64,000 nucleotides of DNA from UBA1672 sp965263215 (GTDB taxonomy: Bacteria > Pseudomonadota > Alphaproteobacteria > Micavibrionales > Micavibrionaceae), in the NCBI GenBank assembly GCA_965263215.1, contig OZ253663.1, positions 620,001 through 684,000 on the forward strand, in the 5' to 3' direction. This document shows positions 50,432 to 58,638 of this stretch, piece after piece; position 1 is the stretch's first letter, and each line of letters opens with the position of its first letter. The position numbers and the translations under genes are program-made. Below the pieces are notes generated by a model that saw only the letters and a program-made list of their open reading frames with translations, was not told the origin of the DNA and searched no databases.

Positions 50432-51721
50432 CTATTGTACCGCACATGCTCCTGCTTCGGTACAGCAATAGAGGTTACCCAGATTTGAGAAACCTTGCAT
50501 AAAGGATGGTTGTCCACCAATATCCAAACATAATTTGGCTTGAGGGTTCCAATCAACAGGTCTGCATTCCACCGTGTTATCACCTACGGCGTAAGCAACT
50601 AGGTTGGCGGGGCACTGTGATCCGGTACCGCCGAGAGCATTAGGGTCAAGGCAAGCGCTTTCGGCTTGATTGCAATATTCTGAATCTCCAGAAACAAAAC
50701 TATCTTCTGCACTGATGTCTCCGACGACGTGCAATCTGTGCGTTGGAATGTCTGTATTAACGCCGACATTACCCAAATTTGTGTTGTATATGTAAGATTC
50801 ACCTGTTGGGCTCGCGAGTGATCGTCTCCAAAGTGGATTCAATCCAGTTGCTGTGTAAACTAAAATATCATCATTAAAATTGTCATTGTCACCAAGTGAG
50901 CGTATGCCTTTTACAAATATCGCATCATTATTCTCACAGTTTTCAATCTCAACTTGAATGCCTCCGCCCGATGGGCCGGGAGCAGGTAGTGCAGGCGGTG
51001 GTGGTGGTGGCCCGCCTCCGGCAGAGACCATGCAGTTATCGACCATATTACCGGATGCTGTATAACCGCCACGCCTGTTTTCACCATGTGAAAATAGAAC
51101 AAAGTGCGCGGAAGAATCCGGAACTGTTAAACTAATCTGATTTTCATCCTCAATTTTGATCGATCCTGTTCCTGGGTTGATCGGGTTAATAAGGCTGTGT
51201 GTATTTGTGTTTGCCATGTGTTCTGTTACTGCATATGTGAAAAGCGTACCATAACCGTCAAGCCTGTGGACTTCGCGATATGGTGTATCGACAACACCGT
51301 CTGCGAGCGTTCGAAATGGTAAAACACCAATCATAACGACATCATTCGCGCCATTGCCGTCACCATCACGACTGAAGGCGTTTGTGCAGGAAATATTAAG
51401 AGGCACGTTCGTACAATTATCAGGATCGAATGCAACGTCAGCATAATTGCGGCATAAAGATACACCATAATTAGCATCACCCGGGCCTAATGTTGGGTCT
51501 GCAGGGCATGGGTAAAAGCCGTTTAATCCGGCAAATTCTTCGATGGCACGTTGGGATATTTCAATATGCTCTAATGTCCTCTCATATTGCGTATCAATGG
51601 TATACTGTTTCACAAAGTTTGCTGCGACGAGCATGGTAAAGCCCGATACTAACAATACAACGGCAATCTCAACGAGTGTAAATCCTTGATCGCGCGTAAT
51701 GTGTTTATTTAAGTCATTCAT
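50432..51721 (-). CDS. Large type IV prepilin-like protein (third of three)
   Basis: 429 residues; AGGGAATAGGTC precedes the ATG. Prepilin peptidase site QG|FTLVE with Gly13 and Glu at +5, then a hydrophobic helix (IAVVLLVSGFTMLVAANFV). The domain shared with its two neighbours follows: FYPCPADPTLGPGDANYG, VMIGVLPFRTL, AHFVLFSHGENRRGGYTASG, a Pro-rich linker (GGGPPPPPPALPAPGP) and a tail-fibre-like NVGVNTDIPTHRLHVVGDIS, ending with a Cys-rich C terminus. A very large pilin-like subunit; surface role inferred. Confidence 0.8.
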   Translation of the reverse strand: MNDLNKHITRDQGFTLVEIAVVLLVSGFTMLVAANFVKQYTIDTQYERTLEHIEISQRAIEEFAGLNGFYPCPADPTLGPGDANYGVSLCRNYADVAFDPDNCTNVPLNISCTNAFSRDGDGNGANDVVMIGVLPFRTLADGVVDTPYREVHRLDGYGTLFTYAVTEHMANTNTHSLINPINPGTGSIKIEDENQISLTVPDSSAHFVLFSHGENRRGGYTASGNMVDNCMVSAGGGPPPPPPALPAPGPSGGGIQVEIENCENNDAIFVKGIRSLGDNDNFNDDILVYTATGLNPLWRRSLASPTGESYIYNTNLGNVGVNTDIPTHRLHVVGDISAEDSFVSGDSEYCNQAESACLDPNALGGTGSQCPANLVAYAVGDNTVECRPVDWNPQAKLCLDIGGQPSFMQGFSNLGNLYCCTEAGACAVQ

Positions 51722-51736
51722 GACCTATTCCCTTTT

Positions 51737-54235
51737 TTAATTTTGTACAACACACGGGCAACCAGTCCAGACGTTATACTTTCCGCCGCCTGCAAAATCA
51801 TGACAGAAAGCAGCCGGAGTTGTGCCACACGTACATGTGCTGCCCTTTGCTGAGCCATATGCAAAATCTTCTAAGGACGGTGCACCGCCAGGTGATTGCC
51901 ATGCGCAAGTTTTGCAGTTATTCGCAATAAGGTCCCAATCCGTAGAGGGCTCCCATCCGCCTGCACCACTATTCAAAGTACAATCCCATTCACGTTCATA
52001 AACGATACCTGTACCTTCTTGTCCGGCTGGGCACGCTTCAACGACTGTGTCAGTTAAACCATTATCACATGTACAGGCGGGGATTGGGCTGTATGGTGTA
52101 ACAGGGCCCCATGCACCTGGATCAGGCAAACCACCAGATGTCGTTCCGGGACAAACCCAATCACGCGTACTTAATGTTTCTACGCCTGTTTCGTTGCCAC
52201 CGGGCCATGACCAACTGTTGGTTAAGCCGGTGGAGCAATAGCTTCTGTTCACAATTTGTGCGCGTACCGGACAGGCGCATGCAGATGTATCAATGGAACT
52301 TGGTGTCGGATCTGTCACAGGGACGCCGGCGACACAGTTAATATCGAATGTTTTGGTAACATTTCCTGTTAAACCATTTGTGCCAACTGTGCCATTTACC
52401 TCGTCATAATATGAATTACAGCTTTGTGTTGTTTGTGTTGTCCCCGGAGTACAGGCACATAATGCGTCTGTTTGGTAGATGTTGGTCCAATTATGGCTCG
52501 TTTGAGGGCAGGTGTGCTTTTCAATGCGTATTCGTGTTCCTGCCAAACCGCCGGGGCAAGATAATTGTCTGACGCGGTAATCTTCACGACACCAACAATC
52601 GTGATCCCATCTGTTATTGTTGGGGTCAGCGTGACTAGGGTTTCCATTTTCAGCAGGCCATGGACTGCTTCCTGATGTTACGTTTGATGGGTAATTCGAC
52701 CATGGGCGGTATTTTTCATGTGAACGCACAGGGTTTGCGCTCCATGTGCCTGCCGTACATAACCATGCGTTACGCACTTGTGAATTAGCGGCGCTGTCGT
52801 TGCACTCTTCAACGGTTCTGGGTTCTGTATTTAACGTTGCAATCAGGGCTTGCATTTGTCCAAGTGTAAGACCGGCAAGGTTTGTCGCAAAATAAGTTGA
52901 ATCATAATCGGTGATGCGGCGGCATTCTCCGCCAAAGGTTACACTATGGCCACCACTATATGTCGCTGCCGCGGTTTTTGTGTCACCGCACAAACCAGTG
53001 ACAGCCTGAGCAGGACAAGGGTCGTCTGGAAAATCAAGACATCTGACATTTCCGCTGCCATCAATTTCGCCAATAAAGTTTCCATTTGGACAATTCACAA
53101 AAATCTCTGGTGAGCATTGTAGGGCTCCGTTGGCAATACCAGTCGCATAAAAGTCATCCCCGCCGCCCGGAATGTAACAGCTCATGCCGTTTCCGGGGGT
53201 TGTTGTTGCCTCAAGGCGGTCAGTACCGTTTGAAAAAGTAGTTCCGTCATCATTCAGAAGGCCGGCAATTAGCTCTGGCGTAAAACAATCAGCATTGGAT
53301 GCTGCGTTATATTCACAAAGTGTATCGGCAACAATACGACTGGATGTTCTGGCAACACCTGTATCAGCGCCAACACGTAGAAGCATCATTTGGTCACCAG
53401 CACTTAAATCCTGGCCAATGTTTGAACCAATTGCGACGCTGTTTGTATTTTTTAAAGCAATCGCGTCTGGCGCGGGTTCTGAGATTTGCCATTCAGATGG
53501 CATAACGGCACTAAAAAAGGATACGCGATCATCAAAGTTATTTTGATCATAGTCACCTGATGTGAATACTGAGTCAGTGTTACAATTTTCTTGTTCAGCA
53601 GGAGGTGCCGTAGCACAAGCATCCCCGACAACGCCATTACGTGTAAATGCACCGGCCTTATTGTGACCATGAGACACAACAATAAAATGAGCCGATGATG
53701 GAGGGGCAACTAATGATAGGGTAGCGTCATTTTTATCGACGACACTTATACCGCCCCCATTTATGTTGAAGGTCGTATTTGTCGTTAAGGTAGATGTAAC
53801 GCCATAAGTCAGCCTGCTTAAAGAGGAATCGTATGATTCAGACTCTTGCATATTTAGTGTTTTAAATGGCAGCGCCCCAATGATGATGTCCTCGCCTGAG
53901 GTCGGGTCTGTGCTGGTGCAAATACCATTGTTACAGGTACCTGCCGCAGGGGCTGTTGTTGAGCAATCTGCAAGTTCGTGTCCGTATTCGATAGATCCTG
54001 GTAAGGCAGTTGCCGAGGCCGGACAAGGATAACGTCCAAATACATTCCTGAATCCACCGATGGAAACAATAACATTATCAATGTTGTCTTCTGTTTCGTT
54101 CCAATCTTTATCAACACGGTATTGATGATACATGTGTATGGCGGGCGCGAGCACCAAACCAAGAAGTAAAAGCACAAGTGCCATTTCAATGAGAGAAAAG
54201 CCTGATTGAGAAGAGTTATCTATGGTGTTACGCAT
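51737..54235 (-). CDS. Very large type IV prepilin-like protein with Cys-rich C-terminal half
   Basis: 832 residues with a clear GGAGG site. The cleavage site SG|FSLIE (Gly12, Glu at +5) is followed by the helix MALVLLLLGLVLAPAIHM. Residues 40-330 carry the domain shared by the trio (RYPCPASATALPGSIEYG, IIIGALPFKTL, AHFIVVSHGHNKAGAFTRNG). The C-terminal about 450 residues are Cys-rich with repeated CxC or CACT-type motifs (CACTPGT, CTCDNGL, CTCGTTP) and no recognised fold, possibly disulfide-bonded exported modules. Start overlaps the upstream gene by 16 bases. Confidence 0.78.
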   Translation of the reverse strand: MRNTIDNSSQSGFSLIEMALVLLLLGLVLAPAIHMYHQYRVDKDWNETEDNIDNVIVSIGGFRNVFGRYPCPASATALPGSIEYGHELADCSTTAPAAGTCNNGICTSTDPTSGEDIIIGALPFKTLNMQESESYDSSLSRLTYGVTSTLTTNTTFNINGGGISVVDKNDATLSLVAPPSSAHFIVVSHGHNKAGAFTRNGVVGDACATAPPAEQENCNTDSVFTSGDYDQNNFDDRVSFFSAVMPSEWQISEPAPDAIALKNTNSVAIGSNIGQDLSAGDQMMLLRVGADTGVARTSSRIVADTLCEYNAASNADCFTPELIAGLLNDDGTTFSNGTDRLEATTTPGNGMSCYIPGGGDDFYATGIANGALQCSPEIFVNCPNGNFIGEIDGSGNVRCLDFPDDPCPAQAVTGLCGDTKTAAATYSGGHSVTFGGECRRITDYDSTYFATNLAGLTLGQMQALIATLNTEPRTVEECNDSAANSQVRNAWLCTAGTWSANPVRSHEKYRPWSNYPSNVTSGSSPWPAENGNPSHADPNNNRWDHDCWCREDYRVRQLSCPGGLAGTRIRIEKHTCPQTSHNWTNIYQTDALCACTPGTTQTTQSCNSYYDEVNGTVGTNGLTGNVTKTFDINCVAGVPVTDPTPSSIDTSACACPVRAQIVNRSYCSTGLTNSWSWPGGNETGVETLSTRDWVCPGTTSGGLPDPGAWGPVTPYSPIPACTCDNGLTDTVVEACPAGQEGTGIVYEREWDCTLNSGAGGWEPSTDWDLIANNCKTCAWQSPGGAPSLEDFAYGSAKGSTCTCGTTPAAFCHDFAGGGKYNVWTGCPCVVQN

Positions 54236-55524
54236 ACTATACCTCCAGATGCATTAAATCCTTTTGCGCGCTGTCCCCCAGCACATGTTATGGGAGTAAT
54301 TGTTCCAGTGTCGACCTGAATAGCTGTACCACCCCCGATGGGGTTTCCACTCGGATCTGTCGCCGTGTTACATGTTACCGCACTGTTGGAAATTTCTGTT
54401 ACCACTGAAGGTGCGCCGGGCGTGGTCGCGCAATTCATACTTGGTTCTGTTCCGGTAATAATTTCCGGGTCAAAGCAATCTGAGTCATTGCAAATACTAT
54501 CAGATTTTATTCTACCGCCGGTACCGCCGGAATTTTCGGAACGTATAGGCCCCATAACTTCTAAAGATTCTGCCGGATTTGTTGTGCCCACACCTACTCT
54601 CGTAGCCATAGTTAGAACATAATCTCTTGGGTACACAATGTTGTCTTCATGTTGGAACCATGTTGCGATGGGCACGGTTTCTTGCGCAAAGGTCCAGTCA
54701 TCGTAATAATTGACACCAATAACCTCGGACCTGGCAGATGCTGCGTCTACACCGGGCCTTCTATCGATAAAAAATACGTTATCAAAATCGCAGTTTTCGT
54801 GCTCAAAGCCTGTTGTTGCATCACCGCAAGCTGTTATCGCTATGCCATCTTTTGTATACCCACCAGTGCCGTTAGAGCCTGTCGAGAATAAGAACATATC
54901 GTATCGTGGACCTAATAAGTCAGGCACACCATCAGCCGTGCCAGCAGCAACAGCGACAGGATCGTCCACGGCTTGTAAACGTACTTCGCCACCTGCGGTT
55001 GTGTATGTGGCGGTATCTGTTTGCTTGTGAGTTACTGTATAAATAATTTTATTACCCCAGTAATCCAACGATTCTTCTTGAGGCATTCTGAGTGTAGCAA
55101 AAGGCACACCCCCGATGATGATGGCATTAATAGAATTATCTGTTTTACAAATACCTTCATTCGCGGGCCAAATAGGATCCGTACATAACCTTACATTGGC
55201 AAGCGTACAGTCACCAGATACGCCAAAGTTAGCATCGCCCTCGGCTAGGGTTAAGCTAGCGGGACATGGGTAAGCCCCAACACCGCTTCCGAAGAATTGA
55301 TTAACGCTGTCTATAGAATTACGAATTGCACCGTAATTAGTGACACGAATTTCATCAACGATTTGATATTTTGTTGCTTGGATAAGGGGGAGGGCAAGAA
55401 GTCCGATAACAACCAAGCCAATGGCAGCCTCCACAAGAGATAGACCATCTTGTCTGGTTAATGCTTTTTTTATTTTTTGCAATACAACAAAAGTATCCAA
55501 TATTTTCACGATAAAAACCCACAT
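54220..55524 (-). CDS. Large type IV prepilin-like protein (first of three)
   Basis: 434 residues. A long 27-residue leader ends at DG|LSLVE (Gly27, Glu at +5), then AAIGLVVIGLLALPLIQ. Shared domain: AYPCPASLTLAEGDANFG, IIGGVPFATL, YDMFLFSTGSNGTGGYTKDG. Near residue 320, RVGVGTTNPAESLEVMGPI matches the repeat of phage and bacterial tail-fibre-like proteins (VGIGTxxPxxxLxVxG). First gene of the minus-strand trio; overlaps the next by 16 bases. Confidence 0.78.
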   Translation of the reverse strand: MWVFIVKILDTFVVLQKIKKALTRQDGLSLVEAAIGLVVIGLLALPLIQATKYQIVDEIRVTNYGAIRNSIDSVNQFFGSGVGAYPCPASLTLAEGDANFGVSGDCTLANVRLCTDPIWPANEGICKTDNSINAIIIGGVPFATLRMPQEESLDYWGNKIIYTVTHKQTDTATYTTAGGEVRLQAVDDPVAVAAGTADGVPDLLGPRYDMFLFSTGSNGTGGYTKDGIAITACGDATTGFEHENCDFDNVFFIDRRPGVDAASARSEVIGVNYYDDWTFAQETVPIATWFQHEDNIVYPRDYVLTMATRVGVGTTNPAESLEVMGPIRSENSGGTGGRIKSDSICNDSDCFDPEIITGTEPSMNCATTPGAPSVVTEISNSAVTCNTATDPSGNPIGGGTAIQVDTGTITPITCAGGQRAKGFNASGGIVCVTP

Positions 55525-55643
55525 AAAGTGTCTAAAAACTTATCAAACTAAACATTATCATAATTTTAGTTAAAATTTTATGAAAGTGTTAGATCAGAGT
55601 TGTATACAAGAAATTTAAATGAGAGTTTTCTAATATATTGATA

Positions 55644-56159
55644 TTATTGAATTATTTCTAAATCAACTGCTTCGCGACCCTTGTCTACGATCTTCAGTGT
55701 GACACGTACACGCTGCCCCGCTTCTAACTCATCTAATTCCAGTTTATCGAGTAAGGTTTTGTGAATAAACACGTCTTTCATGCCATCATCAGGAATGATG
55801 AAGCCGAACCCCTTTTCCGGTTTATACCATTTTACAAGGCCGCCCATGCTTATGGTTCCTGTTTCTTCGTTCATTTCAGGTACTGTACTGACTGCGCCCT
55901 TATCGAGAACTTCGATGACCTCTTTGACCTGACGCCCCTTATCGCCATTGTAGACTTTACACATCAGAATGGCGCCTTCGCCGATAGAGTGTAGTCCGGC
56001 CTGCTGGAGTGTTGTGATATGCAAAAATGCGTCATAGGAGCCATCTTCGGGTACTAGGAAACCAAACCCTTTGGCGCCGTTGAACCATTTTAAATGTAAT
56101 TTCGCAAGAGAGATATCTTCTTCAGGAGAGAGGGAGTCTTGAACGCTATTTTCTAACAT
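55644..56159 (-). CDS. Protein with two cold-shock domains
   Basis: 171 residues: two CSDs, one at about 14-78 (LKWFNGAKGFGFLVPEDGS) and one at about 100-170 (VKWYKPEKGFGFIIPDDGMKDVFIHK). Both carry the KGFGF RNP-1 motif; RNP-2 is DAFLH in the first and DVFIH in the second. Single-strand nucleic-acid binding, likely an RNA chaperone. Double-CSD proteins of this size are common in Alphaproteobacteria. The 56160-56404 gap upstream holds nothing else I recognise. Confidence 0.9.
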   Translation of the reverse strand: MLENSVQDSLSPEEDISLAKLHLKWFNGAKGFGFLVPEDGSYDAFLHITTLQQAGLHSIGEGAILMCKVYNGDKGRQVKEVIEVLDKGAVSTVPEMNEETGTISMGGLVKWYKPEKGFGFIIPDDGMKDVFIHKTLLDKLELDELEAGQRVRVTLKIVDKGREAVDLEIIQ

Positions 56160-56404
56160 AGAAACGCCTTTATTTTTAATCGAGTGATAAACAGAATAGT
56201 TACGCAGATGGACGGAACATAGAAAATTCCACGTTAATACTGCCTTATTTTGTGTATAAAATCTAGAAGGTTTTTACGTATTTCTAGCTCTTCCTGCTCA
56301 AGTGCGTGTTTTTAAAATGAAAATTGTGTATCCGGTATTTGTATAACTGTTCTGGCATAGCGGGCTGTGATACACTGGTAGGTAAATCTAGTTCGAGGTT
56401 ATTC

Positions 56405-58114
56405 ATGACAGATCAAAAACATATATGGTTAGACCGCTATCCCTCTGGTATTGATTGGGCAATGGATATAGCTGAAAAGCCTGTATTCTCTATGCTGCAA
56501 GATACGGTGGAACGATTTCCTTCTCATCCGGCTTTTGATTTTTTGGGAAAAAAATACACATGGAGTGACATTCACGAAGCAGCGCAAAAACTAGCAAAGG
56601 GGCTTCAGGATTTGGGCGTTAAAAAAGGCCAAAATATTGGTATTTTCCTGCCTAATAGCCCGTATTTCGTGGTGTCATACTATGGCATTCTGATGACAGG
56701 GGCGACGGTGGTAAATCTCAATCCTTTATATGCAGAGGACGAATTATCGCATCTGATTGAAGACAGTGAAATTGATATGGTCATTTCACTTGATTTGAAA
56801 ATGCTGCACGATAAAATGTCAAAGATGATGCAGAGCACGCGCCTTAGCCGTATCATTGTATGTCCTTTTACTGAAATTCTCCCTTTTCCGAAAAACATAC
56901 TATTCCCGATCATTAAGCGTAGTGAAATGGCGACTATTGAAACTGATAAGCGTATTCTGCACTTTAATGATGTTATTGATAATAACGGTAAGGTTGAAAT
57001 CCCCGATATTGATCCGATGAATGATTTGGCCGTATTGCAATATACAGGCGGTACAACGGGTAAACCTAAGGGGGCGATGCTGACGCATTATAATATTTAT
57101 GCCAATACAATGCAGGCGAAGGCATGGTTTCATCAAATTAAGCCGGGTGAAGATAAAATGCTTGGCGTGTTGCCGTTCTTCCATGTGTTTGCCATGACGG
57201 CAGTGATGAATTTTAGTGTTGTATATGGCTTAGAAATTATTGCGTTGCCGCGATTTGATCTCAAAGATGCGCTGAAGGCTATCCAGAAGAAAAAGCCAAC
57301 ACTCTTTCCTGCGGTGCCCGCTATTTACAGTGCAATTAACAATTCCCCGTTGCGCGATAAATATGATTTATCATCACTAAAATATTGTTTATCAGGCGGT
57401 GCGCCTTTGCCCGTGGAGGTTAAGCGGAAATTTGAAGAAAAAACCGGATGTGTGGTGACGGAAGGGTATGGTTTGACGGAGAGCTCGCCTGTGGCTTGTG
57501 CAAACCCGATAGAGGGGGAGAATAAGCCCGGTTCTATTGGGTTTCCATTCCCTGGAACGATCATCGAAATTGTTGATCGGGAGGATAAAACAACCATTAT
57601 GCCACTAGGCGAGCGCGGCGAGTTAAGCATTCGTGGGCCGCAAGTTATGAAGGGATATTGGAATAAGCCAGACGCAACTAAAGACACGTTGCGCGATACA
57701 GGCGAGGGTGATTTGCGCCTTCTGACAGGTGATATCGCGATTATGGATGAGCAAGGCTACGTCTTTATCGTTGACCGCCTGAAGGATATGATCATCACCA
57801 ACGGCTATAATGTCTATCCGCGCAATGTAGAGGAAGCAATTTACAAACATCCAAGCATTGAGGAATGTATTGTTGCGGGTCTGCCGGATGAACATCGTGG
57901 TGAAATCGTGAAGGTCTGGATCAAGCTCCGTGAGGGCAGGGAATTGACCAAGGAAGATTTGAAAGAATTCCTGAAGGATAAAATTTCACCGATGGAAATT
58001 CCCAAACGCATAGAATTCCGCGATGAGCCTCTTCCCAAAACCATGATCGGAAAGCTAAGTCGTAAAGATATATTGGCGGAGGAGTTGGAAAAGAAAGAGA
58101 CATCAGGAGCCTAA
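56405..58114 (+). CDS. fadD: Long-chain-fatty-acid--CoA ligase
   Basis: 569 residues from ATG 56405, with TTCGAGG upstream; the frame from 56324 gives an unsupported 27-residue extension. AMP-binding motifs: YTGGTTGKPKGAMLTH, GYGLTESSPVACANP, LTGDIAIMDEQGYVFIVDRLKDMIITNGYNVYP and the catalytic Lys in PKTMIGKLSRKD. Activates fatty acids via acyl-AMP. Convergent with the GNAT gene, overlapping by 4 bases. Confidence 0.92.
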   Translation: MTDQKHIWLDRYPSGIDWAMDIAEKPVFSMLQDTVERFPSHPAFDFLGKKYTWSDIHEAAQKLAKGLQDLGVKKGQNIGIFLPNSPYFVVSYYGILMTGATVVNLNPLYAEDELSHLIEDSEIDMVISLDLKMLHDKMSKMMQSTRLSRIIVCPFTEILPFPKNILFPIIKRSEMATIETDKRILHFNDVIDNNGKVEIPDIDPMNDLAVLQYTGGTTGKPKGAMLTHYNIYANTMQAKAWFHQIKPGEDKMLGVLPFFHVFAMTAVMNFSVVYGLEIIALPRFDLKDALKAIQKKKPTLFPAVPAIYSAINNSPLRDKYDLSSLKYCLSGGAPLPVEVKRKFEEKTGCVVTEGYGLTESSPVACANPIEGENKPGSIGFPFPGTIIEIVDREDKTTIMPLGERGELSIRGPQVMKGYWNKPDATKDTLRDTGEGDLRLLTGDIAIMDEQGYVFIVDRLKDMIITNGYNVYPRNVEEAIYKHPSIEECIVAGLPDEHRGEIVKVWIKLREGRELTKEDLKEFLKDKISPMEIPKRIEFRDEPLPKTMIGKLSRKDILAEELEKKETSGA

Positions 58115-58638
58115 ACCACCCGATGCGGGTTTCTTAAAATACTTAAATCCAGTTCATATTGATATTCCGTATCACGCGTACCGTCCGGCCAATCAATGTC
58201 ATCTGTTCCGGTGAACTTAAACCCATGTTTCAGGATCGCGGCCTTGGATGGTTCGTTGCCGTCGCGGTGACAGACTTTGATCATTTCGAGCGCGTTTTGC
58301 TCAATCGCCCAATTTATACGTGCTTCGTAAAAGAGTTTTGAGTAACCACGTCCTCTGTAGTCTTCTTTGATGTAGCTCATCACAAGGCAAGCGGCGTTGG
58401 GTTCTTCCTCTGAAATGAAAATGCCTGTAATGCCGACGAGTTTATCACCATCGAATAATCCAAACACGCGGCTATTGTCGCTTTTGATGCGGCGTTTCCA
58501 ATCCTCTTCCGTTAGTTCTTTTGTTTTTTCAGGGCTGGAGAGAAAATAATTTGGGTGTTTTGTCACGGCCTCTAGGCGGATTTCAAATAAATCTTGCCAT
58601 TGCGCATGTTCAAGGGCACGTACGGAGACATTATCCAC
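58111..58638 (-). CDS. GNAT family N-acetyltransferase
   Basis: 175 residues assuming GTG 58638 (GGAG upstream); an ATG at 58674 would lie deep inside pheT. Acetyl-CoA motif EDYRGRGYSKLFYEARINWA (Q/RxxGxG/A type), YQYELDL at the end. Begins within the last 8 bases of pheT, so it is translated with pheT. The acceptor substrate is unknown. Confidence 0.8.
   Translation of the reverse strand: MDNVSVRALEHAQWQDLFEIRLEAVTKHPNYFLSSPEKTKELTEEDWKRRIKSDNSRVFGLFDGDKLVGITGIFISEEEPNAACLVMSYIKEDYRGRGYSKLFYEARINWAIEQNALEMIKVCHRDGNEPSKAAILKHGFKFTGTDDIDWPDGTRDTEYQYELDLSILRNPHRVV

Noticed and set aside
58120..58140. Terminator between fadD and the GNAT gene
   Set aside because: ACCCG-ATG-CGGGT gives only a 5-bp stem with a 3-base loop inside the GNAT coding sequence and a short T-run.
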